Shown here in pieces: positions 8,303 to 16,126 of a stretch of 64,000 bases of DNA; position 1 is the stretch's first letter; every line of letters begins with the position of its first letter. Made by a program: the position numbers and the translations under genes. The stretch is from Orbaceae bacterium lpD04 (GTDB taxonomy: Bacteria; Pseudomonadota; Gammaproteobacteria; Enterobacterales; Orbaceae). The stretch lies in contig CP133967.1 of assembly GCA_036251935.1 (NCBI GenBank), forward strand, positions 877,488 through 941,487, in the 5' to 3' direction. The notes under the pieces are model-generated. The model made no database searches. It worked only from the letters and a program-made list of their open reading frames with translations, and was not told the DNA's origin.

Positions 8303-9268
8303 TTAATCTGGCGGAATAAGCTGGGTTAGAATTGACTGGGCAGTGCCTTTAGTTGTAATTAGTACATTGATATAGCCAGCTGAAATAGCGGCAATAATTG
8401 CATCGACTTTTTCACTAGACTGCGCAATACCAATACGATATTTAGCCATTTTTAATTGGTCTAATGTAATGTTAATGATTTTATCTGAAATATTGGTTTG
8501 TACACTATCACCTTGATGGTCAAAAAAACGTGAACAAATGTCACCTGCAATCGGTTTATTTTCAAGAGTTTCAATTTGGTCATCATCACCATAAAAACCA
8601 TGCCATATTGAACTGTTTGAAATATTACATGAGCCAATACCAAACATTGCAATCGTCAATTTAGGCCAATAAGCAGCGATTTGATTATAATGTTGAGATT
8701 TAACGATAGCATCACGTAGTGATTTTTCTTCTAAAATAGCAGGGAAGTCCATTAATAGTGAGCGACTATGAAGTTTAGTGGCGATATTATAGACGATAGT
8801 ATTGACATGAAATTGACTGTTCAGTTTTCCTGCCGGGCCGCCAACCATTGGCACACAAAGTGCATCTTTATGGATTGAGCTATCAAGTTGATTGGCAACT
8901 GCAGCTAAAGAACTTCCCCATGAAAAACCAATAATGTCTTGGTTGGTAATTATTTTTTGTAAGTACGTCGCGCCAGCATATCCCATTTTTTGTAATTTAA
9001 TATCAAGATCCTCATCTTTTTGTGTATCAACAATAATCACCTCATGTAATTTAAAATGTTCTTTTAATTGCTTTTCGAGTAAAGAGGTTTGACAGAGAGT
9101 GTAATTAATCTTGAAGGTGATGACTTGCTGTTGTTGCGCTTTTTTTAATAAACGGCTAATCGTTGTGCGATAAATGCCTAGTTTTGCTGATATTTCAGCT
9201 TGAGTTAAGTTATCCTCATAATAAAGCTGCGCAATATTAATTAATAGTTTTAACTCATCGTTTGGCAT
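8303..9268 (-). CDS. sorC: SorC-family transcriptional regulator of the sorbose operon
   Basis: Sugar-responsive DNA-binding regulator; in Klebsiella SorC both represses and activates the operon depending on sorbose. The helix-turn-helix is at residues 21-44 (LTQAEISAKLGIYRTTISRL and following), then the SorC effector domain with GFSWGSSLAA, VPMVGGPAGKL and IAGDICSRFFD. The ATG at 9268 is preferred over an ATG 10 codons upstream because AGGAG lies 5 bases before it; this gives 321 residues. It is the first gene of the operon, 142 bases before sorF. Paired palindromes lie upstream. Confidence 0.92.
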   Translation of the reverse strand: MPNDELKLLINIAQLYYEDNLTQAEISAKLGIYRTTISRLLKKAQQQQVITFKINYTLCQTSLLEKQLKEHFKLHEVIIVDTQKDEDLDIKLQKMGYAGATYLQKIITNQDIIGFSWGSSLAAVANQLDSSIHKDALCVPMVGGPAGKLNSQFHVNTIVYNIATKLHSRSLLMDFPAILEEKSLRDAIVKSQHYNQIAAYWPKLTIAMFGIGSCNISNSSIWHGFYGDDDQIETLENKPIAGDICSRFFDHQGDSVQTNISDKIINITLDQLKMAKYRIGIAQSSEKVDAIIAAISAGYINVLITTKGTAQSILTQLIPPD

Positions 9269-9294
9269 AATCGCTCCTAACATGTTGAATTTAA

Positions 9295-9306
9295 GCACAA
9301 ATGTGC
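9295..9306. promoter_or_regulatory. Candidate SorC operator O1
   Basis: The perfect palindrome GCACAAATGTGC lies 27 bases upstream of the sorC ATG, downstream of its predicted start of transcription. The same core, CACAAATGTGCA, recurs exactly once more 142 bases upstream. Such a pair suits looping or cooperative autoregulation, but SorC binding is not demonstrated. Confidence 0.4.
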
Positions 9307-9338
9307 ATAAATTAAATTTGTATTGTTAATGCAATTAC

Positions 9339-9368
9339 ATTAAACGATGCGCAAATGATATCGGTCAA
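9339..9368 (-). promoter_or_regulatory. Predicted sorC promoter
   Basis: Reading the minus strand, TTGACC (9363-9368) and TTTAAT (9339-9344) are separated by 18 bases. This would start transcription about 60 bases upstream of sorC and place operator O1 in the leader and O2 upstream of the -35. Confidence 0.5.
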
Positions 9369-9437
9369 ACAATATTTAATTTAATGTGCTAAAACTAATT
9401 GTTAATCACAAAAATGCGGCAATAAATAGATAGATAT

Positions 9438-9449
9438 CACAAATGTGCA
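9438..9449. promoter_or_regulatory. Candidate SorC operator O2
   Basis: Second copy of CACAAATGTGCA, with a CACAAATGTG palindromic core at 9438-9447. It lies about 70 bases upstream of the sorC -35 and 142 bases from O1. Confidence 0.35.
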
Positions 9450-9503
9450 ACATTTCGATGTGGAAACGCTATAATTTTTGTTGGATAAAATAAATCGCAG
9501 ACA

Positions 9504-9526
9504 TAAAAAAATCACCATCAGGTGAT
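9504..9526 (-). terminator. Last intrinsic terminator of the tRNA-linked repeat array
   Basis: On the minus strand ATCACC-TGAT-GGTGAT is followed by seven T. The same hairpin recurs at 9678-9700, 9852-9874 and 10026-10048, once behind every repeat unit and once behind tRNA-Lys. The last two have G in place of A in the second arm, giving a wobble pair. Confidence 0.85.
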
Positions 9527-9535
9527 CTCTAAAAA

Positions 9536-10058
9536 TGGTAGGCCTTGAAGGATTGTCTCGTCACATCGTGTGACTCGGCTCTACGAGCGAGTTGCTAAAG
9601 CAACTGCTAATCTGTTCCTGACAGATTAGTCGAACCTTAGGTTCTTATCCAAGTTTTGTGTTATCAAATCGCAGGCATAAAAAAATCACCATCAGGTGAT
9701 CTCTAAAAATGGTAGGCCTTGAAGGATTGTCTCGTCACATCATGTGACTCGGCTCTACGAGCGAGTTGCTAAAGCAACTGCTAATCTGTTCCTGACAGAT
9801 TAGTCGAACCTTAGGTTCTCATCCAAGTTTTGTGTTATCAAATCGTAGGCATAAAAAAACCACCATCAGGTGATCTCTAAAAATGGTAGGCCTTGAAGGA
9901 TTGTCTCGTCACATCATGTGACTCGGCTCTACGAGCGAGTTGCTAAAGCAACTGCTAATCTGTTCCTGACAGATTAGTCGAACCTTAGGTTCTCATCCAA
10001 GTTTTGTGTTATCAAATCGTAGGCATAAAAAAACCACCATCAGGTGATCTCTAAAATT
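9536..10058 (-). repeat. Three tandem 174-175 bp repeats downstream of tRNA-Lys, each with a tRNA 3'-end imitation
   Basis: Units lie at 9884-10058, 9710-9883 and 9536-9709 and differ from one another by only a few bases. Read on the minus strand, each unit starts with a terminator hairpin, then AAGGTTCGA (identical to the tRNA-Lys T-arm), then four consecutive hairpins, then AATCCTTCAAGGCCTACCA, which matches the 3' end of the adjacent tRNA-Lys (AATCCTTCACGACCCACCA) at 16 of 19 bases. The unit thus looks like a tRNA T-arm split by about 85 bases of stem-loops. The layout recalls the rtT repeats behind E. coli tyrT, about 178 bp each and also containing a tRNA 3' end. Function unknown. Confidence 0.85.
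10026..10048 (-). terminator. Intrinsic terminator directly behind tRNA-Lys
   Basis: ATCACC-TGAT-GGTGGT (one G-T pair) followed by seven T on the minus strand, 11 bases after the encoded CCA of tRNA-Lys. Readthrough would transcribe the repeat array. Confidence 0.85.
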
Positions 10059-10134
10059 TGGTGGGTCGTGAAGGATTCGAACCTTCGACCAACGGATTAA
10101 AAGTCCGCTGCTCTACCGACTGAGCTAACGACCC
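10059..10134 (-). tRNA. tRNA-Lys (anticodon UUU)
   Basis: A 76-base cloverleaf with CCA encoded. Acceptor GGGTCGT pairs with ACGACCC, the D-arm is GCTCAGTCGGTAGAGC, the anticodon loop is CTTTTAA with TTT in the centre, and the T-arm is GAAGGTTCGAATCCTTC. It is the last of three tRNA genes in the operon, and its 3' end is copied imperfectly in the repeats beyond. Confidence 0.97.
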
Positions 10135-10176
10135 AAATAGGTAATAAAAAACTTTTTACTAATACCATCTAAAAGA

Positions 10177-10252
10177 TGGTGGGTGATACCGGGTTCGAAC
10201 CAGTGACCCCCTCCTTGTAAGGGAGGTGCTCTCCCAACTGAGCTAATCACCC
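10177..10252 (-). tRNA. tRNA-Val (anticodon UAC), second copy
   Basis: A 76-base cloverleaf with encoded CCA; acceptor GGGTGAT, D-arm GCTCAGTTGGGAGAGC, anticodon loop CTTACAA (TAC), T-arm CTGGTTCGAACCCGG. Identical in its tRNA body to the copy at 10301-10376. Middle gene of the Val-Val-Lys operon. Confidence 0.97.
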
Positions 10253-10300
10253 CAAATCTAAGAAATAAATATTTCAAAGATAAAGTTACACAGTAAGAAT

Positions 10301-10376
10301 TGGTGGGTGATACCGGGTTCGAACCAGTGACCCCCTCCTTGTAAGGGAGGTGCTCTCCCAACTGAGCTAATCACCC
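10301..10376 (-). tRNA. tRNA-Val (anticodon UAC), first copy
   Basis: Same 76-base sequence as the neighbouring tRNA-Val, encoded CCA included. It is the promoter-proximal gene of the operon, beginning about 18 bases after the -10 element. Confidence 0.97.
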
Positions 10377-10393
10377 TTACCGTGTGGAAAAGC

Positions 10394-10421
10394 ATTATAA
10401 GGATCCTTGTTTTTCAGTCAA
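10394..10421 (-). promoter_or_regulatory. Promoter of the tRNA-Val-Val-Lys operon
   Basis: On the minus strand TTGACT (10416-10421) and a perfect TATAAT (10394-10399) are 16 bases apart, directly upstream of the first tRNA-Val. No other near-consensus promoter was seen between the tRNA genes or inside the repeats. Confidence 0.8.
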
Positions 10422-10476
10422 CTGTTTTTTTCATTTTTCTGCAAATTATTGTTAATTCGTCTTAAATTTAAACATT

Positions 10477-10498
10477 TTTTGCGATATTTTTAACATAA
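10477..10498 (+). promoter_or_regulatory. Candidate CRP-S (Sxy-dependent) site upstream of the hof operon
   Basis: TTTTGCGA-TATTTT-TAACATAA has a perfect left half of the competence-type CRP-S site (TTTTGCGA) and a poor right half (TAACA instead of TCGCA). A TATTAT -10-like element lies at 10523-10528. Competence pilus genes of gammaproteobacteria are commonly controlled by such sites with Sxy. Confidence 0.35.
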
Positions 10499-10560
10499 CT
10501 GATATTTTCTTACGGCTTTAGCTATTATTTTTTGGAAAATAGCATCAGATTTTAACTAAG

Positions 10561-11670
10561 TTGGATATTATTAATTTGTACTATATTACCTTTTTTATTC
10601 AAAGTGCAGATGTAACGGGTTTTATGATTAATATTGAGGCAAAGCAAGCAACGATTATCGCTAGGCAACATATCGCAATTACAACGAATGACAATATCAA
10701 TATTTTTGATTTTCCCTTAACAAAGCTTAAACAGCAATTTTATGGACTTATAAAAAATAGGCCAAAAAATAAGGTGGCTTATCGTATTATTTTTGCTGAC
10801 AAGGCAGTTATGCAAGCTGAGTTACCTTTACCTAACACTGATTTAAATGCATATGAAATTAAACATTATATTAAAAATTCACTGGCTAAAATCTTTCATA
10901 CTAAGCAGCGCCTTTGTTATGATTATCTGCCTGAATCAGGTGGTACGAACAGCAAGTCGTTAACTATTTATGCCTATCATTATGAATTTATCGAACGCTA
11001 TATTGCGTTATTTGCCCAAGATAACTTAAGTTTTGTTGGTATCACAACAACTATGATTGAAAACGGTGCAAATACTCCGTTGCCTATAGCTGATGTTGAA
11101 CTGCTTGCTCTATTACCAACACTAACCGGCATTAATTTTTTACCTTGGCGTGAAAAACAACAAAAATATAAGAGGACCCATTTTTTGGCGGTCATCGCGG
11201 GGTATTTTTTAATTTATAGTGTGATGGTTTGGTTATGGGATCAACACGCATATCCGCATTTAAATGAACAGTTATTAAAAAATCAACAATACCATACTGA
11301 GTTAACGCAAAAAAATCAGCAGTTAGTCCAATTAATTAAGTTAAATAATACTTGGTTACAACTAAAATCAGATCTTGCCAAACAAGATAGCCTAAAACAG
11401 CAATTAACTTTGCTGGTTAATTATTTAACACTCATTGCGAAAACTGTTCCTGATGGAATATGGTTAGGCTCATTATCATATCAAGGCAATATTCTTGAGC
11501 TCAAAGGTGAGAGTTTCTTTTATGCTGATATTTTAACATTCTCAAATTTATTATATCAGCACGATATAACAGGGGTGCATAAGATTGTATCGATCAAAAA
11601 GCAGCAATATTTATTAGAATTCACCTTTGATATTCAATTAGCATATTTGGTGCAACAAAATGCTGATTGA
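10561..11670 (+). CDS. HofM-HofN (PilM-PilN) fusion protein of a type IV pilus/competence assembly
   Basis: Inner-membrane alignment protein of a type IV pilus or DNA-uptake machine. Residues 1-185 resemble the N-terminal part of HofM/ComA (PilM): strands around TGFMINIEAKQATIIA and the block YHYEFIERYIALFAQDNLSFVG. The rest of PilM is absent. At residues 191-200 the sequence becomes INFLPWREKQ, the N-terminal signature of HofN/PilN (E. coli INFLPWRQQR), followed by a membrane helix at 207-226, a coiled coil and the PilN C-terminal domain (IWLGSLSYQGNILELKGES). The start is TTG at 10561; an ATG at 10624 would cut into the first strand. It overlaps hofO by 11 bases. Confidence 0.75.
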   Translation: MDIINLYYITFFIQSADVTGFMINIEAKQATIIARQHIAITTNDNINIFDFPLTKLKQQFYGLIKNRPKNKVAYRIIFADKAVMQAELPLPNTDLNAYEIKHYIKNSLAKIFHTKQRLCYDYLPESGGTNSKSLTIYAYHYEFIERYIALFAQDNLSFVGITTTMIENGANTPLPIADVELLALLPTLTGINFLPWREKQQKYKRTHFLAVIAGYFLIYSVMVWLWDQHAYPHLNEQLLKNQQYHTELTQKNQQLVQLIKLNNTWLQLKSDLAKQDSLKQQLTLLVNYLTLIAKTVPDGIWLGSLSYQGNILELKGESFFYADILTFSNLLYQHDITGVHKIVSIKKQQYLLEFTFDIQLAYLVQQNAD

Positions 11671-12202
11671 AAAACTCGATAAGCTTCTTTATCGTTCAGC
11701 CATGCTGCGTTATAGCATGATAACGATCAGTTTTATTTTTTTAGGCTTAATCACTTACTACTTATGGGTTATTCCTTTTCAAGAGCAGTACCAAAGTGAA
11801 AAGCGAGAAGGTAAACATTTGCAAGATGAAGCGCTAATACTTAATAATAAACTCGATAGTTATCCGAAGTACCAACAATTAATTACCGATATCGAAATGC
11901 TTGAGGTGCAGCGTCAAAATTATAGTAATTATTCTATCAATAAAGTTATTCAAATTATTTCACAGCAATTACTTAATAATCAATTAACCCTTATTGATTT
12001 AGATCGTCAAGATGACAACAATAATTGCAATGTTAATTTTACGCTACAAGGAAATTATCACGCTTTAATCCAATTTATTTATCAGCTATCAAAACTTAAT
12101 CTTAATATTTCAATTAATCGAATATCCGTTATTCGCAAGGCAGATAGTTTAGTTTTTTTGCTGTCTATTTTTTATCAAGGTAAACAGGCAAAAGCACCAT
12201 GA
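11660..12202 (+). CDS. hofO: HofO/PilO-like pilus assembly protein
   Basis: Partner of PilN in the inner-membrane alignment complex. 180 residues with one N-terminal membrane helix (about 15-37), a coiled-coil stretch (residues 45-90) and a C-terminal ferredoxin-like region (VNFTLQGNYHALIQFIYQLS) typical of PilO. Sequence is weakly conserved in this family, so position in the operon carries much of the call. It overlaps both the upstream fusion gene (11 bases) and hofP (4 bases). Confidence 0.75.
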   Translation: MLIEKLDKLLYRSAMLRYSMITISFIFLGLITYYLWVIPFQEQYQSEKREGKHLQDEALILNNKLDSYPKYQQLITDIEMLEVQRQNYSNYSINKVIQIISQQLLNNQLTLIDLDRQDDNNNCNVNFTLQGNYHALIQFIYQLSKLNLNISINRISVIRKADSLVFLLSIFYQGKQAKAP

Positions 12203-12609
12203 AAAAATATATTAATATTCTATTTAGCTCGCTCTTAATCTTATTTTTACAACTAAAAACGCCTTTTGCGATAGTCAAAAATCCATTCTTATTGCCTCCA
12301 GCATTATCGTGTGATGAATTAAAAGACCAACTAATGTCAAAACTTAGTTTGTGGCAATATCAAGGCTATATTGGCTTATTTTCAACTAAACAGCATATTG
12401 ACCCAATTATTGGGTTATCAAATCAAGGTGAATGGCTAATTATTAACGAAGTCGTGGCGCCAATATCATTGATGCCGTGGCTGATTATTGATATATCGCC
12501 AAAGTACATCACATGGCAAGCTGATTTGCCCCATTATTGCAAAAAAAGAATTACGTATAACATGATATTTGTAGGAGGAAATAATGATGCGATTAACCAT
12601 CGTCGTTAA
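12199..12609 (+). CDS. hofP: HofP/PilP-like pilus assembly protein
   Basis: 136-residue protein with an N-terminal hydrophobic signal (KYINILFSSLLILFLQL), then KNPFLLPPALSCDELKD, LWQYQGYIGLF and GEWLIINEVV, which follow the HofP/PilP pattern (NPF.P...C, W.Y.G). PilP links the inner-membrane PilN-PilO complex to the secretin. It begins inside the last codons of hofO (ATGA overlap) and ends inside the start of hofQ. Confidence 0.7.
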   Translation: MKKYINILFSSLLILFLQLKTPFAIVKNPFLLPPALSCDELKDQLMSKLSLWQYQGYIGLFSTKQHIDPIIGLSNQGEWLIINEVVAPISLMPWLIIDISPKYITWQADLPHYCKKRITYNMIFVGGNNDAINHRR

Positions 12610-13849
12610 GTTAATGATATATTTTATATTGGCTAATTTTACAGTTAATCGTTATGCAATGGGTAGTAATGATGTTGATAATTTGATCTCACTTAACTTT
12701 CATCAAGCCCCGACAAGTATTATTTTGCAAACGTTGGCTGACTATCGGCAGTTCAATCTTATTTTAGACGGTGAACTTGATCTCTTACAAACGGTTAAAT
12801 TAACCAATATTGATTGGTATAAAGCATTAACAATTATTACGGATAATGCAAAGCTACAATATATAATCGATAATAATATACTCATTATTACCGCTAAAGC
12901 TGATCCTAAATTATTATTAGATCAGCAGCGTAAAGCGCAAATAGAGCAAGAATTATCATTACCGTTAGTTTATTTTACATTAAAAGTGGATCACACTGAT
13001 CTTAAGGCATTACAAACGGTTATTTTAGAACAAAAACTCTTATCGGAAAGGGGAAAAGTATTTATTGATGATAGAACCAATACCCTAGTTATTTATGATA
13101 TTAAAAAAAATATTGATAATGTGATAACGTTAATTAAACAGCTTGATAAACCCATCGCTCAAGTTCATATTTCAGCCCAAATTGTAACAATGAGTAATGA
13201 AAGTTTATCTGAACTCGGTATCAAATGGGGATATACTGGCTCATCATCACAATTAATTGATCAATTTGATATAAATTTAGGTTTAGCAAGCAAAGCTGCA
13301 ACATTGGGATTTAATTTAGCTAAACGGTCAAATCATTTACTAAATCTTGAGTTATCAGCACTTGAAGCTGAAAATCAATTAGAAATTATTGCAAGTCCTA
13401 CGCTACTTACTGCAAATAAACAAATGGCATCAATTAAGCAAGGCACCGAGATCCCTTATGAAGTGTCAAGTGGCAGCAATGGCGTAACATCGATTGAATT
13501 TAAACAAGCAGTATTAGGTTTAGAAGTCACGCCAAGGGTATTAAGTGGTGATCAAATAGAATTAACGTTATATATTACTCAAAATACTGCGGGTCGCTCA
13601 ATTAAACGCAGTGATGGCGGTGAAGCGCTAGCAATTGATACACAAGAGATTAGAACTCAAGTGTTAGTTAATAATGGTGAAACACTGGTATTAGGTGGAA
13701 TTTTTCAACAAAGTCGACATCAAGAAACTCGGGCTGTACCTGGCGTTAGTCGACTTCCAATTATTGGCGGTTTATTTAAGTATCAAAGTAAAAAGCAACA
13801 AAAACGAGAGTTGATTATTTTTATAACCCCACAATTAATCAGTTTTTAA
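12584..13849 (+). CDS. hofQ: Secretin HofQ/ComE (PilQ family), outer-membrane channel
   Basis: Outer-membrane secretin through which the pilus or DNA passes. Signal-like N-terminus, an STN/AMIN-type domain (LNFHQAPTSIILQTLADYRQFNL), N0/N1 domains and a C-terminal secretin domain with TLVLGGIFQQS and VPGVSRLPIIGGLFK. At 421 residues it matches HofQ/ComE (about 410-445) and is much shorter than Pseudomonas-type PilQ. AGGAGG lies 6 bases before the ATG. It overlaps hofP by 26 bases and closes the operon. Confidence 0.93.
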   Translation: MMRLTIVVKLMIYFILANFTVNRYAMGSNDVDNLISLNFHQAPTSIILQTLADYRQFNLILDGELDLLQTVKLTNIDWYKALTIITDNAKLQYIIDNNILIITAKADPKLLLDQQRKAQIEQELSLPLVYFTLKVDHTDLKALQTVILEQKLLSERGKVFIDDRTNTLVIYDIKKNIDNVITLIKQLDKPIAQVHISAQIVTMSNESLSELGIKWGYTGSSSQLIDQFDINLGLASKAATLGFNLAKRSNHLLNLELSALEAENQLEIIASPTLLTANKQMASIKQGTEIPYEVSSGSNGVTSIEFKQAVLGLEVTPRVLSGDQIELTLYITQNTAGRSIKRSDGGEALAIDTQEIRTQVLVNNGETLVLGGIFQQSRHQETRAVPGVSRLPIIGGLFKYQSKKQQKRELIIFITPQLISF

Positions 13850-13916
13850 TTTACTTTAATGGTTTTGCATGATGGAGTATAATCTGCGCAAATATTTTAT
13901 TTGATAAGGGCTGTTT

Positions 13917-14735
13917 ATGTTTCGCGTTGTTGCCTCTGATCTTGATGGTACGTTATTAAACCCGCAACACTGTTTATCCGACTATACCAAAAAAATTCTA
14001 CAAGCTTTGAGACGAGAAAAAATTAATTTTGTTTTTGCAACTGGCAGGCACCATATTGATGTGGCACAAATGCGTGAAAATATGGAAATAGATGCATTTA
14101 TGATCACATCAAATGGCGCAAGGGTTCATGATAGCAATGGTAATTTAATTTATAGTAAAAGCCTTGAACCGAGTATCGCTTATGAAGTTGCTCAAGTTGC
14201 AATGGATAATCCATTGGTTTATACCCATATTTATCGTGGAGATGATTGGTTAATTAATAAAGAAGATGAATATTCTCTTAGCTTTTTTAATGAAACTAAT
14301 TTCAAGTATCGATTATTTGATCCGATTGATTTTGCCACTTCTGATATCGCTAAAATTTATTTCACAATAAGTGATATGAGCCAACATTTACATTTAGTTG
14401 AACTTAAAAATCAGTTAAAAGCGAAATATGGTTCAAAAATCAGTATCACCTTTTCAACGTTAAACTGTTTAGAGGTTATGGGAAGTGAGGTTTCAAAAGG
14501 CTATGCATTAAATGCTGTGGTAAATAAGTTAGGTTTCACCCTGCAAGATAGTATTGCCTTTGGTGATGGTATGAATGATTTTGAAATGCTATCAATGGTT
14601 GGTAAAGGATGCATTATGCAAAATGCCAGCGATGAACTTAAAAATAGTTTACCTGATCTAGAAATTATTGGTTCAAATGCAGATGAAGCCGTTCCTCATT
14701 ATTTAAGTAAATTATTTTTTAACTCAATAATTTAA
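13917..14735 (+). CDS. yigL: HAD-IIB (Cof-type) sugar-phosphate phosphatase YigL
   Basis: Hydrolyses phosphorylated sugars and pyridoxal phosphate in the cytoplasm. The nucleophile motif is DLDGT at residues 8-12; motifs [14 protein letters not shown] and [14 protein letters not shown] complete the HAD-IIB set. Length 272 and the tail [13 protein letters not shown] agree with E. coli YigL (266). The next gene, tusA, starts 2 bases after its stop. Confidence 0.92.
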   Translation: MFRVVASDLDGTLLNPQHCLSDYTKKILQALRREKINFVFATGRHHIDVAQMRENMEIDAFMITSNGARVHDSNGNLIYSKSLEPSIAYEVAQVAMDNPLVYTHIYRGDDWLINKEDEYSLSFFNETNFKYRLFDPIDFATSDIAKIYFTISDMSQHLHLVELKNQLKAKYGSKISITFSTLNCLEVMGSEVSKGYALNAVVNKLGFTLQDSIAFGDGMNDFEMLSMVGKGCIMQNASDELKNSLPDLEIIGSNADEAVPHYLSKLFFNSII

Positions 14736-14736
14736 T

Positions 14737-14964
14737 ATGAAAGTAGATAGAGAACTCGATACATTAGGATTACGTTGCCCTGAGCCTATTATGTTGGTAA
14801 GAAAAACAATTCGAGAAATGTTAACAGGGCAAGTTTTGCATATTATTGCCGACGATCCTGCAACAGTTAGGGATATTCCTGGGTTTTGCCGTCATATGGA
14901 TCATCAACTCATTGATAGTCAAATAGAACAAAGCCCCTACCATTATTGGCTTAAAAAGCAGTAG
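14737..14964 (+). CDS. tusA: Sulfur carrier protein TusA
   Basis: Small sulfur relay protein that passes persulfide from IscS to TusBCD for 2-thiouridine in tRNA wobble positions. The single acceptor cysteine is Cys14 in [11 protein letters not shown], with [13 protein letters not shown] further on. 75 residues, normal for the family. It is tightly packed behind yigL and probably translated with it. TtcA (22.7 kb) is another tRNA thiolase in this window. Confidence 0.95.
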   Translation: MKVDRELDTLGLRCPEPIMLVRKTIREMLTGQVLHIIADDPATVRDIPGFCRHMDHQLIDSQIEQSPYHYWLKKQ

Positions 14965-15151
14965 TATAGTGGTCATCATTTCAACTATATTGCCAATGTT
15001 ATGTTGTTCGACAACAGGATTATTGGCAAATAATATTCAAATCATAAATCGTTTTCGTTAAATTTTTGTTGTAACATATCATTATAGTGTAAAATTAAGT
15101 ATAATCATTATTATATGCATAATAATGGTTTTTGTATGATAGATAAAAGAT

Positions 15152-15187
15152 TTGACTTTTATTTATTAAATGATAATAATTATCATT
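15152..15187 (+). promoter_or_regulatory. sitABCD promoter with a perfect Fur box
   Basis: TTGACT (15152-15157), 17 bases, AATAAT (15175-15180). Covering the -10 is AATGATAATAATTATCATT at 15169-15187, a perfect 9-1-9 palindrome matching the Fur consensus. Iron-loaded Fur would block the promoter, in line with metal-repressed sit operons elsewhere. Confidence 0.85.
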
Positions 15188-15211
15188 AACATTTGGCCGT
15201 AAGGTTATTAT

Positions 15212-16126
15212 ATGAAATTATTCAATAGTAGCATCACAAAATTTAACGTTTTTCCTCTCTTAGTTTCCTTATTGCTTGTTACGTCTAGCTATCAGGTTCA
15301 TGCTCAACAAACAAAATTTAAAGTCATCACCACTTTCACAATTATTCAAGATATCGCACAAAATATCGCAGGCGATGCAGCTATTGTTGAATCAATAACT
15401 ATTCCTGGTGCTGAAATTCATGAATATGAACCGACTCCCAAAGACCTCGTCAAAGCCCAGTCTGCTGATTTGGTGCTGTGGAATGGTTTAAACTTAGAGC
15501 GTTGGTTTGAACGATTTTTCCAAGATATTAAAAATGTCCCCTCTGTTATCGTGACAGATGGCATTTCAGCTATGCCAATTCAAGAAGGTAGTTATAGAGG
15601 CAATCCTAATCCTCACGCATGGATGTCACCAAGTGAAGGACTTATCTATGTCGAAAATATTCGCAAGGCATTCGTTAAATATGATCCAACCCATGCTGAT
15701 ATCTATAATCAAAATGCGGCAAATTATGTGGCTAAAATAAAAGCGATGGACTTGCCACTACGTGATAAATTATCGGTAATACCAAAAGACAAGCGTTGGT
15801 TACTGACCAGTGAAGGTGCATTTAGCTACTTAGCAAGGGATTATGGTTTTAAAGAAGCTTATTTATGGCCAATTAATGCTGAGCAGCAAGGTACACCCAA
15901 ACAAGTAAAAGCGGTAATTGATCTGGTTAGAAAACATAATATTCCAGTGATTTTTAGTGAAAGTACTATTTCTAATAAACCGGCTATCCAAGTCAGCCGT
16001 GAAACCGGTATTAAATATGGTGGCGTTCTTTATGTTGACTCGCTATCAAAACAAGATGGGCCTGTTCCTACTTATCTTGATTTATTAGCTGTTACGGTTG
16101 CAACTATTGCTAAAGGTTTTGAATGA
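15212..16126 (+). CDS. sitA: Manganese/iron ABC transporter, periplasmic binding protein
   Basis: Captures Mn2+/Fe2+ in the periplasm for the SitBCD transporter. Signal peptide ends near residue 31 (SSYQVHAQQ). Metal-ligand motifs of cluster 9 binding proteins are visible: H in [13 protein letters not shown] in NPHAWMSP, E in [10 protein letters not shown] and D in [18 protein letters not shown]. The 304-residue length is standard. The stop overlaps the sitB start, and a Fur box controls the operon. Confidence 0.95.
   Translation: MKLFNSSITKFNVFPLLVSLLLVTSSYQVHAQQTKFKVITTFTIIQDIAQNIAGDAAIVESITIPGAEIHEYEPTPKDLVKAQSADLVLWNGLNLERWFERFFQDIKNVPSVIVTDGISAMPIQEGSYRGNPNPHAWMSPSEGLIYVENIRKAFVKYDPTHADIYNQNAANYVAKIKAMDLPLRDKLSVIPKDKRWLLTSEGAFSYLARDYGFKEAYLWPINAEQQGTPKQVKAVIDLVRKHNIPVIFSESTISNKPAIQVSRETGIKYGGVLYVDSLSKQDGPVPTYLDLLAVTVATIAKGFE

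Noticed and set aside
9504-10058. CRISPR array
   Set aside because: The repeats are 174-175 bases with no unique spacers between them; each unit is the same throughout and linked to a tRNA.
10125-10361. 78-residue minus-strand ORF
   Set aside because: It runs through the two tRNA-Val genes and ends at the start of tRNA-Lys; no independent coding evidence.
14990-15029. Inverted repeat TTGCCAAT ... ATTGGCAA behind tusA as terminator
   Set aside because: An inner TGTTG/CAACA stem exists, but no T run follows on either strand; I could not assign a role.
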